64,000 nt of DNA from Dolomedes plantarius (GCA_907164885.2 OU015490.1:203370161-203434160); one strand, 5' to 3'. Counted from the stretch's first letter, positions 10,861 to 21,534 are shown. Notes: generated by a model from the letters alone, not told the origin. Numbers and translations: made by a program.

Positions 10861-12244
10861 ATGACATTCTTGGGGAAGGGACGTAAGGCCGATTTAATTA
10901 CGTTGGCTACAGAGCTAAAGGCAGAGGTCCCTCCGAATAGCACAATGTATGACCTAAAACAAATAATTCTAGGTAGTGAACGATATGAGGAAGGGTTTAC
11001 GGAAGAGTGGTATTTCTCTATAATTAATGAAAGATTAGAACGAGAAAAAAGTGAAAAAGAAGAGAGGGATAGACAACGGGAAATTGAAAAAGAGGAGAGA
11101 GGTAGACAGGAAAGAGAGAAACAAAGAGAAATAGCAAAACAGGAGATAGATAGACAGGAAAGAGAGAAATAAAAAGAATTAGACGTCAAAATGAAGGAAT
11201 TAGAGATTGAAGCAATGAGAATAAGGGAAAGTGAGAGACGTTCAATTTCAGAGTCTAGGGAAAGCACCGAAACGAGTAGTGGCAATTTTACAGAATATTT
11301 AAAAATTATGAAAGGGGTTATTCCTGAACCACCAATTAGATCCGAAGACTGGCCCTTTTTCTTCCAACAGACAGAAATGATGTTTAAATGTTATGAGGTT
11401 CCAGAACAATACTACGGGAAAATAATTCTACATAGTTTAAAATCACAGGTAAAGGGTTTAAGCACGATGTTAGGTAGTAAAGATATAGAGCACTATGAGA
11501 AAATAAAGGGCGTTATACTGAAGGAATTTCAGATTACCCCCTTACAACATAAAAAGAATTATGTTAACTGTTTGAAAAAACCGAACGAATCCTTTGTACA
11601 ATTCGTGAATAGGGTGGTAACAGCCTTAGACCTATACATACAGTCAAGGAAAGTATCAACGTTTGAAAAGTTAAAAGAATTATTGATAGTGGATAAAGTT
11701 AAAGACCATTTACCTACGCATATTCAAGCGCACATTTATCTAAAAGAAACAGAGTCCTGGTTGTCAGCCTCCGAATTGGCCCGGGAAATAGATAATTTCA
11801 TTGTCGCAGTTCCTACTGGCCCGAATTATAATAAGGGTAGTTACAACTTTGACTACCGAATGAGAAATGAAACCCATGATCGGAAACAGAATACTAGGAA
11901 TGGTAGTTATAGTAATAACATAACCGGATCAAAATTTAATGCCTTAGCTAGAACGGATAAGAGAGATTCCAAAGTAGACCGTAAAGTAAATGATAAAAGA
12001 TGTTTTTTTCTGTGATAGTAAGAATCACTTTAAATATGAGTGCCCAAAAATGAATTATAACTCTAAACACAGAGAAGACCAACACAGAGACAATTTTAAG
12101 AAAGGGATTAATAAAGTTCAGGTTGTTACGGGAGAGGAGGAGGAAGAAACCAGTCCAGACGAGGAGGTCGTAGGAAATGCGGTATGCGCGCGCGTGAATA
12201 TGAAGGGAGAAGGAAATCCGTCTTTAGAGATGCAACCCTTGTAA
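10861..12244 (+). pseudogene. Gag-like protein, broken
   Basis: From the ATG at 10861 the frame encodes a short globular start, then a strongly charged E/R/K/Q coiled coil (about 11030-11250) interrupted by a TAA at 11170. From 11191 it continues with a capsid-like region (SEDWPFFFQQTEMMF ... ESFVQFVNRVVTALDLYI) that resembles the retrotransposon Gag/SCAN fold. A +1 shift at a T-run (12003-12009) separates this from a zinc knuckle spaced C-x2-C-x4-H-x4-C (CFFCDSKNHFKYEC). An acidic tail ends at TAA 12242-12244, still in frame with the protease downstream. Gag packages element RNA into particles. This copy cannot make an intact one. Confidence 0.75.
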
Positions 12245-12535
12245 TATATATCGATTAGTATAAATGGGAGAAAGGTGAGGGCTCTGATGGATAGTGGGTC
12301 TGATGTCACAGTCGTCCGTACGGATATTTTAGGCCAAAATGAGGTAGGAACCCAAGCTAATATTATACTCAGATCAGCGTTCGGTAGTGCAATTAGAGCA
12401 CCATTGAAGAAAATTGCCGTGGGGTTATCATTAGGTAACGATGATATGAACGCAATCCATAGAGATTTGTTATGTGCAGTGGTGGATTCGTTGGGTGAGG
12501 AGATGATTATTCCCCCGGCACAGTGGCAAAGCTAA
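12245..12535 (+). pseudogene. Retrotransposon aspartic protease
   Basis: Immediately after the in-frame TAA at 12242 the same frame gives ISINGRKVRALMDSGSDVTV. DSGS at about 12287-12298 is the active-site triad region of retropepsins, in its normal setting after a beta strand. The frame stops at 12533-12535. Because only one stop separates it from Gag in the same frame, the stop could be a natural readthrough site or a mutation. The other wrecked frames nearby favour mutation. Confidence 0.7.
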
Positions 12536-13655
12536 GGGATCAAGATGGAAATTCGCAAGTAGGGGCATGTTCACAATTAACAAAAGAGAAGGGAAGTAAA
12601 ATAAAGGAAAATATGACTGAGGGTACAGATACTCAGGAGGAGGGTAGAAATAATGGGTTAGATCACGAGAAAGACTCAGTGGAGAGGTTTAAAAAAACAA
12701 CAGGAGACATGTCCTACTTTACGACGGGAGTGGGACATGACGAGAATGGGAAAAGGAAATTACTATGTTATTGATTCGCTATTATTTCATAAAGAAAAGG
12801 TTTTGGGAGAAACTGTCGGACAGCTAGTAATTCCGAAAGAAAAAAGAACAGAAGTGCTCAGATTAGCCCATGACTCACCATTTAGAGGGCACATGGCAGC
12901 AAAAAAGACAATAGAAAGAATTCGGTACTCATTTTTATTGGGAGGGATTAAGTAAGGAGGTAAAGGATTATTGTAACAGTTGTGAGGGATGCCAATTGAG
13001 CAGAAATGTTAGGACAGCAGATAGGATGCCGATTGTGCCAGTGGCTAGGCCAGAACTTCCATTCCAAATCTTAAATATTGATTTGATCGGGCCATTAGAT
13101 CCGGCTAGTTCGGCGGGACACAAATATGTGCTAACGTTAGTAGACCAACACACTAGGTAGGCGGAGGCAATCCCAATTAAATCACTAACAGCTAAAGCAA
13201 CGTGTGAAGCGTTATTAGAAATATTTACCAGAACGGGTATTCCAAGTGTCATTGCCTCGGATAATGGGACAAACTTTAATGCCTCACTCACACAGGAATT
13301 TGAAAAGAGGCTAGGATCGAGCCCGAGATTCTCAACCCCTCTGTACCCTCGGGCAAATGGGTTAGTAGAAAGATTTAATCAGGTATTAAAGAACATGATC
13401 CATCACATTATAAGAGAGGACAAGAGAGGCTGGCACAAACAACTACCTTACTTAATATGGGCATATCTAGAAGTTCCCAACTGTACGACGGGAGTTGCTC
13501 CTTCCAACTGTTGTATGGAAGGCAACCGGAAGGGCCATTGTCAATTTTAAAAAACACTTGGATGTGAAAGAATGGAAATACACAACTGAACACGAAACCT
13601 CTTTCAAAATACCTACAAGAGGTAGGAAATAGACTAGCAAAATCCGTAAAGGAAG
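12536..13655 (+). pseudogene. Integrase (HHCC and DDE core), broken
   Basis: The zinc-binding HHCC module runs from RLAHDSPFRGHMAAKKTIER (two His) into YCNSCEGCQLSRN (two Cys, about 12970-13000), with a shift near 12953. The catalytic core follows: NIDLIGPLDP (first Asp), IASDNGTNF (second Asp) and NGLVERFNQ (Glu), all in order at about 13075-13380. A TAG interrupts the core at 13158, and the frame is lost after about 13500 before the C-terminal domain resumes at 13655. Integrase inserts element DNA into the genome. Here it lies upstream of RT. Confidence 0.8.
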
Positions 13656-14344
13656 TGGGAGCAATAGCCGAGATTCAACAGGAAAAAATGGCTCACTACT
13701 ACAATCTGAGATCTAGCGACAAAAGATATAAAGTGGGGGACCAAGTTATCGTATTAATAGCAGATTCTACCAATAAGTTATTTGCTCCGTGGAAAGGTCC
13801 AGGAATTATAATTAAACATAACCCTCCACATACGTATATTGTGGAATTACGAGATGGGACTAAATGTAAGGTACATCAAAATAAGATAAAAGAGTTCGTG
13901 AGTCGAATCAACGCCCTGAACATAATGTTCGAAGGAGAGGAGGAGTTTGGGGAAGTTGAAAATGTCCCCATTAAGGTAGATTTTAAACCCTTTGAGACGC
14001 TAAACACGCAAGTAGAACTATCACATCTATCAGAAAACGAGAAATTAGGGATAAAAAAATTATTAGAAAAACATAAGGGTTTATTTTCAGGAAAAATTAA
14101 ACCGGCTTTGGTACACCCGCATAGAATTGAACTAATACCAGGGTTACCAAAGAAGAAACCTCACTGTTACAAGGTGCCCGAAATCTATAAAAAGGAAGTA
14201 GATAGACAAATTGAGGAATTATTGGAACATGACTTACTTGAACCCTCCAGTGCGGATATAGCACACCCTATCGTATGTGTGGCTAAAAAGGATGCGAGCA
14301 TAAGACTGTGCTGTGACTTTAGAGCACTGAATGCTACTACTTAA
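13655..14344 (+). pseudogene. Integrase C-terminus fused to start of reverse transcriptase
   Basis: A 229-codon open frame. Its first third, KVGDQVIVLIADSTNKLFAP followed by WKGPGIII, is the GPY/F-type integrase C-terminal module. The rest is the N-terminal RT region: an H-x-I-E-L-x-P motif (HPHRIELIPGLP), the helix DRQIEELLEHDLLEPSS and the motif VAKKDASIRLCCDFRALNAT. The fused frame is the strongest evidence that integrase precedes RT here. It stops at TAA 14342-14344, inside RT. Confidence 0.85.
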
Positions 14345-14943
14345 ATCATAGCGTACCCTATGGCCCAAGCACAAGAGTTACTATGGGTAGCAGGCAAAGC
14401 AAATGGCTCACAACCATGACTTATTAAGGGGATACTGGCAAATTCCGATGGAGGAGAGTAGCAAACAATTGACGGCATTTGTGACCACATAACGCGATTT
14501 ATCAATGGAAAACCATGCGATACGGGTTGGTAGGGGCAGCAAGCACTTTTCAAGCAACCATGAATTTTTTTTTTTTAAGACCCCATAAGGATTATGCTCA
14601 GGCATACATCGATGACATAATCATATTCTCCAATTCATGGCAGGAACACCTACAATATATTAATGGGGTATTTTCTGAACTAATAAGACTAGGTTTCTCG
14701 GCTAGACTAGATAAATGTAAATTTGCCAGGAATCAATTATTGTATCTAGGACACAGGATAGGCTCGGGAAAACATGCCCCGGATGAATCGAAAATTGCCG
14801 CGATTAGAGAACTAAAAAGACCTGAAAGAAAGAAAGACGTCCGTTCGGTATTAGGATTAATGTCCTTTTATAGGTCATATATAAATAATTTTGCAGAACT
14901 GAGTTTACCCCTTACCGCTTTGACAAAAAAAAAATATCCCTAA
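14345..14943 (+). pseudogene. Reverse transcriptase core, broken
   Basis: A damaged segment (14345-14515) still shows GYWQIPMEESSKQLTAFVT. From 14515 a 142-codon frame has RYGLVGAASTFQATMN and the catalytic YIDDIIIFSNSW motif at about 14608-14640. The thumb and connection region (LGHRIGSGKHAPDESKIAAI, VLGLMSFYRSYI) follows. The two catalytic aspartates of YIDD are intact. A shift at an A-run (about 14927-14935) ends the frame. Confidence 0.85.
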
Positions 14944-15436
14944 CCGAGTACCTTGGAATAAGGAAGCTGAGGAATCCTTTAACAGCTTAAAAGAAAAATT
15001 ATGCCAAGTAACATCTTTGGCAACCCCAGACATGGCCCGACCGTTTCAGGTCCACACTGATGCATCGAATCGAAGTGTAGGCGCTTGTTTAACTCAGAAA
15101 GAGAAAGACGGTACATATAAACCCATCGCCTTCGCTAGCCAAAAACTTACAGAAACACAAAAAAATTGGGCCCCGATAGAAAAAGAAGCTCTCGGAGTCC
15201 TATTTGGGCTAAGAAAATTCGAGAACTGGATTTACGGATCCCAGGTGGAAATAATAGCCGATCATCACCCATTAAAATTCCTAACAGTAACAACTCCGAA
15301 AAGTCCAAAACTGACAAGGTGGGCATTAGCACTTCAAAGATGGAATTTAACAATAACTCATCGGTGAGGATCAAAGCATTTAGGAACGGATGCCATTTCT
15401 AGATTAGCCAGGGAAAACGACCAGTGTAGGGGTTAA
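14944..15436 (+). pseudogene. Retrotransposon RNase H
   Basis: Shows VHTDASNRSVGACL (first Asp), KEALGVLFGLRKFENWIYG (Glu) and IIADHHPLKFL (Asp), the gypsy-type RNase H signature. A stop at 15365-15367 is followed by the usual tail GTDAISRLA and a final stop at about 15434. The element's recognisable sequence ends here, without a following integrase, LTR or env. Confidence 0.82.
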
Positions 15437-16342
15437 ATTCTAGGCTGGTCTTAACGGTTGGAGAATTGCATTTTTCTTTGGTGATAACTAACCTTTTCGA
15501 ATCCTAAGAAAAATGGACTAAATTTGTAAATATAATGGTATTAAGAATTAAGGTGCACAAGATATGTGATATTTTGTTTAAGTAAAAGAAATTGTTTTCA
15601 TTTAAATTTACAAATTTTCAACCTAATTCATATCTGAATTTAAATTTAATAATTACAAGATAAAAAGAACTTTTTATATACCATGTTTTTAAATTTTCTG
15701 TTGAATCATATAAACTTGACAATTCTATGTATTAATAAATACTTTTTAAAAAATTTTTTGGATGAATTATCCCATCAACTTGAAAGAAAATGATCAAATG
15801 CGTAATCAATCGTTTAGCTCGAGAATTGGAAGTTAACTTGCGTTTAACTTTTCGTTCCCGTCCCGGCCGAGATGGCTGCACCCTTCTACAAAACAAAATT
15901 AACTGAAAATGAATTAAATCCTGCTTAAAGATGGCTGAAAGTATTAAAATGATGCATTGTCATCGTGTTCTGAGCTATTCTTAAAGTTTCAAATGTCTAG
16001 CTAGTCGGGAAGTTAGTTAAAAATCGATTACAAGATTTGTACTGGACAAACACACACACAAGCAAGAAAGCGAGTTAATAAAAACATGGTAATAATAAAA
16101 AATAAATCTTTCATTCATTCTTACTACTTTGCTTATTATTTAATCTACTCATCACTATATTCCATTTTTGAATCCAGTGTAATGGTATAGTCAGAAGTGG
16201 CCTATGGGAACACCAGGAAAATTATACTTATAATTTTTTTTCCATTAAAATGACTAATATGCCTTGACTAAAGCATTAGAAGGTAAAATATGTAAAAACT
16301 TAATTTAAAATATACCTGCATCTGAATTTGGCTTCTACAAGA
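15437..16342. other. Right arm of the TTAA insertion, no gene
   Basis: About 900 bp of AT-rich DNA with no supportable frame. A GC-richer patch (15852-15885) and an AATAAA signal at about 16099 hint at another old LTR, but nothing pairs with it. Confidence 0.4.
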
Positions 16343-16346
16343 TTAA

Positions 16347-17024
16347 GATCTGAGAAATGCAACGATGGCAGTTCAGATTACCGACGATGCGAACAAGAGG
16401 TGATCGTGTCGTGTACCCAATGGCTGTCCATACCATCACACCAGGTGCGGGGCCCGTATGACGATATCGAATGCAAGCAGGCCACGTGCATTCTCCTCGG
16501 TGCCTCCAGACACGGATACATCCATCATGATGCTGCACACAGACCACGACTCATCTGAAAAGACGACGTGGTGCCACTCCTGTATCCAGTTTTGCCGTTG
16601 AGAGCACCACTGTCGCCGCGCGTCTCTATGCAGCAGTGTCAAGGGAAGCCACAATAATGGTCGCCGTGCAAATAGTCCGTGCTGCTCCAGACGTCATCGC
16701 ACTGTTCGTGCGGATACTTGTCGTGCTCCAAACAAGCCCATTTCCTGACTCAAGGACCGTGATGGGGCTGTACGATTCTGCAAGGCCGTCCTGACAACAT
16801 GTCTGTAGGGTGTTAGTGGCAGGAGATCGTTGAGATCCTGCATGGCGTTCCATATCACCCTCCTGAACCCATCGATTCCATATTCGCATGACAGGCTTTG
16901 GATTCCGACCAATGTGAGTAGCAATATCACGGAATGATAAACCGCACTCTCGATAGGCCACGATCCTGCCGCTATCGAATTCCGACGCGTGTTGGTAGCC
17001 GTTTCTCCTTGTTATGCGAAGCAT
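16347..17024 (-). pseudogene. Tc1-type transposase, N-terminal half
   Basis: Minus strand from the ATG at 17022-17024. The N-terminus shows EFDSGRIVAYRECGLSFRDI and then ATHIGRNPKPVMRIWNRWVQ, the paired helix-turn-helix DNA-binding domains. After shifts it reads HHVVFSDESWSVC, where the first catalytic Asp is present in SDES, and finally SPLVRIVGNLNCHRCISQIL. The reading stops at the TTAA insertion edge; the remaining half is at 8815-9166. At least two frameshifts are present. Confidence 0.85.
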
Positions 17025-17253
17025 AATACGATCCTCTCACAAACAACCAACAAATGCGATTTCCGAATGAGAAACCCGCTGCTTAACTTTCCTTTTATAC
17101 AGAGTTTGAAATGCCATTCCACCCTCCTGCTTCGTTCGATTGCGCTTAAATGCTAATCATTTGCATATCCCAGCATCTTATTCCTTTCATGCGAATTTGA
17201 CGTTTGCATCATCCCTCCTTTATGACGTTGCAATTTTAATGGCCGACAGTGTA

Positions 17254-17570
17254 CTTAACTAGTGTTATTCACATTTTTTTAGAACCGTGGAAGGTGGGAG
17301 TGGCGTAGGGTCATCCGAAGGGAGGGGAGACTAGGCATAAGAAGAATGAGAAACATTGCTATAGTGAAAAATTTATTTGTCGCAAACATTACGAGTATAA
17401 TATACTTTAGCCGTTTAATCTTTCTGTCACTAAAAGAGATGTGGCCTAATTGTATAGTAAATAATATAGTTTTAGCTATGGTTTATGAATGAATTTCTAT
17501 AACTACAAAAAAAACTAATATCTTTAATGAGACAAACTGCTTATAATTTTGACATAAAAAAAGAACGCAC
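17254..17570. other. Spacer between Tc1 element and LINE
   Basis: AT-rich, with a short GC patch at 17285-17330. No gene or element end recognised. Confidence 0.4.
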
Positions 17571-17592
17571 GAATTGAATTGAATTGAATTGA

Positions 17593-17859
17593 AAATTCGT
17601 GAGACTTATGCTACAGCCAGGCGGGCGGCTTTGTCTTTACATGACGACCCGAAAAGGAAAAACATGGACGGACAGACGCTAGACCAACTAGCACGGAGAA
17701 ACTTTGAAACACAAACTTCGAACATGGGAGAAGGAAAGCGGCGAGAAGCCCCACCCGGGACCACAAAAACAAAACACGGGGATGAAGAACCACGCAGACA
17801 CCGCAAACCAACGACAAACAACAGACACAGAACAACACACACACGAACAAAACCAGAGA
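17593..17859 (-). other. LINE 3' untranslated region
   Basis: Lies between the ORF2 stop and the GAATT tail. It is A/C-rich on the plus strand with charged fortuitous frames on both strands and no domain. Confidence 0.6.
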
Positions 17860-19689
17860 TCACCCCCAACAAAGGGAACGAAGTGTAAAACATGCCAGGG
17901 CAACCAGCCCACTCCACGGACTCGTAGCCGAATTAATAACAGAATCATAAGAAGGGTTATCGCTAATCCTAAGAGAATTAAATAAAGCACAACGCTGCAC
18001 CCGGAACTTGGAGCAGCTTAGCAAAATATGATCTGGCGTATCATTTTCATTACACGTGTCGCACAGAGGAGAACGAGCCATATTCAACTTATGCCATAGA
18101 TGGTTGCACTGAATCGTTTTGGTACCCCAGCGGGCAACCAGAACATCAATCTGGCGATTGTAAATCCACCTACGATGCGTTTGATTCTTGAGGTTAATTG
18201 CGCCATACCGCTGACGATAAATGCTTCTATTCCATTCATCCTCCCCGGCAGCATACATGTCACTTTTGATCTTTCTTATGATGTCTTCCGGGCTAGCCAC
18301 ATTAAGTTGGTCGGTAGTGAAAGGGCCATGTCTACACATCTCATCGGCCACCTCATTTGGATAGATGCCCCGATGACCAGGGGTCCAGACCAGCCGAATG
18401 GAATTGATGCTTTCAAGCGCATTAATAATTTTACTATGCAGCAAAAGGATGACCGCTGGGGACTTCGAATGAGCCATGTGTAGCGCCGAGAGAACGGAAA
18501 GGCTGTCAGAAGCAATTTGAACATGATCAACCTCCTGGCCACAAATATCAATAGCCAGAACGATAGCTAGAGCTTCCGCGGTAAAAATTGAATTCAAACG
18601 ATGAGTTAACATGGCTTTCCCAAAATTAGTCGAGTGGTTAAAGGCCGCAATCGCCACTTTGTCGTCGGTCTTGGAGGCGTCAGTGGCAATCAAAAAGCAC
18701 TTTGGCTGGTAATTATTGACAAACTCAGCCCATAAAGCTGAAATCACCGAGTTCGGGAGATCTTTATTTTGAAAGGGGAGACCCTGCGTAACAATCTTCA
18801 CCTGATGAGAAAGAAAAATGCGGCTAGGGTCAAGGAAAAAGCTTGAGCCCAGACAGTACGTATCCATAGTAATATTCATGGTATGCAGCAAACCAGGGAT
18901 ATTGGATGAGTTTCCCGAAATACACCTATGAAGGTTACTGTAAAGCAAGGATTTGGTATGGAGTGACAGGTGTTTAATAAGAAAACATTTATTAAGGTGC
19001 TGAATACGGCACGCAATGCTGTTTTGGTGAACCTCAGCCCGAAGTACAGGGATCGGCGTCCACCGGGGGAGACCAGTGGCCAGACGGAGGGCAATGGAGT
19101 ATAAGGCCTCCATGGTATTAGCGTCACTCTTTGAAATCTGGGAATACAGGAAACCACAATAGTCAAAAACACTGCGGATAACCGCATTAACGATTGGGAT
19201 AAGAGTCCGGCTTGTGGCGCCACGAGTTTCATACACCAAACCTTTTAGCATGTTTAGCCGGCGGTGAGTTTTTTCACGCAGATACTGAACCTGAGGCGCG
19301 ATGGACATGGTTGACGACAGGACGCAACCCAGAATTTTGATATTTTTACTCCACGGAATAGGATGGCCAGCGATACGGCTTTCAGGGCAGATAAATCTAC
19401 CCCTTGAAATATTTATAGCCGTGCTCTTCGATGGAGAGAGAGAAAACTTCCAATAATTGCAACACTTCGGAATGTTATCAAGAGCTGTTTGCAAATCATT
19501 GCAAGTGGTAGCAGGATCATCACCAATAGCATACACAAAAATGTCATCAACGTAAGTCAGCACAGTAACCCTGGACGGGGTCGTTTCAAAAATATCAAGC
19601 ATATGCATAGAGAAAAGAAATGGGGACAGAACGCTACCCTGAGGAATTCCAGACGTAACCTTTTGAGGGGGGGGATGTGATTGCGCCAT
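17860..19689 (-). pseudogene. LINE ORF2 C-terminal part: RT catalytic core, RNase H, zinc motif
   Basis: A 609-codon frame. It begins in RT with SGIPQGSVLSPFLFSM and VLTYVDDIFVYAIGDD (YVDD catalytic box), then the thumb. RNase H follows: LIATDASKTDD (Asp), TAEALAIVLAI (Glu), QIASDSLSVLSAL (Asp) and TPGHRGIYPNEVAD (His and Asp). All four RNase H residues are intact. Near the end is CDTCNENDTPDHILLSC, a C-x2-C-x7-H-x4-C motif common at LINE C-termini. This is the longest intact frame in the window and suggests the insertion is not ancient. Confidence 0.9.
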
Positions 19690-20393
19690 TTCACCTTAAT
19701 ATTCCTATCCTGTAGCCACTTAGAAATCCATAATAAAACATTTCCACCAACACCAACGGAAGCCAGTTTGTAAATTAACCCGTCAATCCAAACGGAATCA
19801 TACGCCTTTTCAATGTCTAGGTTAACAAGGAGAATATATTTTTTGTTCAGGCGAGCTTCCTGGATATCAAGGTACAGCTTGGCCAAGACAGATTGGCTGT
19901 CCCGATTGGGGAGACAGCCACCGAGGCCGGGAGGAAAAGCATTGTGGCAAATAGACCAGCGAGTGAGACGATGGAGAATAATGCGTTCAAAAATTTTACT
20001 CCAAACCGAAGTAAGGGCAATCGGGCGATACGAAGAAATCAGAGTACTGGGCTTCTTGGGTTTCAGAATGGGAAGAATTATAGCAGAGCGCCACTGATTT
20101 GGGACACTGGCCGTATCAAGGAGATTATTAAAAATACCACCAATCTTGCAGAGGTTATTAGGATCAATGGGCTTGATTAGCTTTGCCGAGATGCCGTCTT
20201 CCCCGGGAGTGGTGGGTCTAGTAGCCTTGATCGCAAGCTGGAGCTCCGGAGTAGAAATAGGGTTGTTAAACTCCCCCATTACATTGGTAAGAGCGTACGG
20301 AAGGGGAGGGTGATGTGAAGTAGGGTAAAGGTTCTGGCCGAAAAGGATAGCTTGACGATATGGGCAATTGATACAAACACCCCGATAAAGCAA
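19557..20393 (-). pseudogene. LINE ORF2 middle part: reverse transcriptase fingers and palm
   Basis: Shows PGEDGISAKLIKP, SSYRPIALTSVWSKIFERII, GGCLPNRDSQSVLAKLYLDI and LVNLDIEKAYDSVW, where DIEKAYDSVW contains the first catalytic Asp of RT. The C-terminal residues after WLQDRNIKVKWRNHIPP come from the wrong frame. A slip in the G-run at 19667-19675 (plus strand) moves the real reading into the 609-codon frame. Confidence 0.87.
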
Positions 20394-21534
20394 AGTCCCC
20401 CCCAGAAGCCTGTAGGGTAGATTGCTTCTTAAGAATGCGATAGATGGTCTGCATACTGTTTTGACTATTACAGAGTTTGTTCCAAAAGCTACGAATGCTG
20501 CATTTTATATGACGCCGTAAAAGGCTTGACAATTTTTTATACTGTAACCAGTAATCATGCGACAAAGTCCGCTTAGCCAGCTGAAGATACTTCCTTTTCT
20601 GCTCCAAGATCCAAGAGCACCTCGAGTTCGACCACTGTGGGTAGGACGTCGCAGTAATTCTTTGAGAGTGATTATTATCTGAGATAGCCTGTTTACTTGA
20701 TGACATAAGATCCGAGAAGGAAAGAGTGTTATGGCAATTCATGCTATTATTTAATTTTCGGCCAGCCCTAGTCCAATTGGTCCGAAGTCGAAAGGTAGTA
20801 GTAACACACTGAGCGTAAGGACCATAAAGCTGTAAGAACATCGGACAATGATCCGAGTCAAAACTATCAGGGTGGATATAAAATTTTACAATAGGGAATA
20901 AGTCTGGAGAAAATAATAGCAAGATCGAGTACAGAAGGTGAATTGTTAGCCATGAAACGAGTAGGAATGTCCCTGTTAACAATGCAAAGATCATTTCTAG
21001 CAACCAGTCAAGAAACTGATTCACTGGGGCCAGGCCTTGACTGCCCCGTTTTAGTAAATTTAAATTTAGGTCCCCCATGAAAATAAAAGATGGTTCAATA
21101 TCATCAAGAAGAGAAACGAAAAAGCGAAGGTCAAAACTGCATCTGGGATTATAGATATTTACAATGGTGAGAGGAGTATTATTGACCCATAATTTAACAG
21201 CAACATACTCGATGAAAGGATGTTGAATGGGGAGAGAAAGGTCGATGGAAATAACATTACGCTGAATCGCGGTGAGGACGCCACCCCCACCACCCCCAGG
21301 CCTATCTCTACGATACAGGACTTTCTGATTGACAGCGAAAGAAAGAGCCGGAGTAAGAAAGGTTTCTTGAGTAAGCAAAACAGGAACAGAAGCAAAAACC
21401 GGACACCGGAGCCAAGCAGCCCTGGCCCGAACACCACGAACGTTCCACGACACAACAGAAAAAGAAGCCAGACCCAAAACAAAAAAGAACACGGACAAAC
21501 CAAGAACGCACGAACAGCAATAATAATAATACAC
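20266..21534 (-). pseudogene. LINE ORF2 N-terminal part: AP endonuclease
   Basis: Minus-strand frame of 422 codons. APE-type motifs appear in order: VVSWNVRG, LLTQETFLTP (catalytic Glu), FIFMGDLNLNLLKR (Asp/Asn) and DSDHCPMFLQL (terminal SDH). Between about 20890 and 21015 the protein does not look like an endonuclease in this frame, but a neighbouring frame reads ARNDLCIVNRDIPTRFMANN, so two compensating indels bracket that stretch. The first 25 or so residues are an odd Tyr/Cys/Val/Phe-rich run and are probably not native. The frame is lost at a C-run (about 20396-20403). Confidence 0.8.

Larger units (their letters stand above)
9499..15436 (+). mobile_element. Ty3/gypsy-type retrotransposon, IN before RT (Gmr1-like)
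   Basis: Reading left to right: a probable 5' LTR, Gag with a CCHC-type knuckle, an aspartic protease, integrase (HHCC, DDE core, GPY-type C-terminus), reverse transcriptase and RNase H. Sequence character is Ty3/gypsy, but integrase precedes RT, which is the Ty1/copia order. Among gypsy elements this order is the mark of the Gmr1 group. The IN C-terminal region and the RT N-terminal region lie in one uninterrupted frame (13655-14344), so the order is not the product of two pieces joined by chance. No 3' LTR and no env-like frame is seen. Many stops and frameshifts make the copy inactive. Confidence 0.8.
9171..16342. mobile_element. 7.2-kb insertion flanked by TTAA duplication
   Basis: The insertion sits exactly at a TTAA of the host Tc1 element and is bordered by TTAA on both sides, as in piggyBac-type integration. 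The left terminus, CCTTTTACAGTCTAATGTTC, resembles other TTAA elements here (29548 starts CCTTTTCCTTACGG; 35427 starts CCTTTTAACCGTCA). The right terminus in reverse, TCTTGTAGAAGCC, matches the left only weakly (about 8 of 13), so inverted ends are unproven. It carries an LTR retrotransposon (from about 9499) and AT-rich flanks. Either a piggyBac-type element hosted the retroelement, or the TTAA match arose another way. Confidence 0.6.
8683..17251 (-). mobile_element. Tc1-type transposon split by a 7.2-kb TTAA insertion
   Basis: The left end reads CACTGCTGCCCTTAAAATTG after TA (8681-8682). The right end in reverse reads CACTGTCGGCCATTAAAATT before TA (17252-17253), so both form one terminal repeat pair about 8.6 kb apart. 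The C-terminal half of a Tc1 transposase lies at 8815-9166 and the N-terminal half at 16347-17024, both on the minus strand. At the break both sides carry TTAA (9167-9170 and 16343-16346). Joining them at one TTAA gives a continuous reading across the junction (SQIL then RPVAVPYLRG). Without the insertion the element is about 1.4 kb. Confidence 0.88.

Noticed and set aside
10839..11285. 148-codon Ser/Leu-rich minus-strand frame
   Set aside because: Antisense shadow of the charged Gag coiled coil.
15850..16200. Possible second LTR with polyadenylation signal inside the TTAA insertion
   Set aside because: GC patch and AATAAA only; no pair, no clear primer site, no matching coding sequence.
17589..17990. 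Several roughly 100-codon frames on both strands at the LINE 3' end
   Set aside because: Low-complexity frames in the LINE 3' UTR, none conserved in character.
19813..20180. Arg-rich plus-strand frames
   Set aside because: Shadows of the antisense reverse transcriptase.
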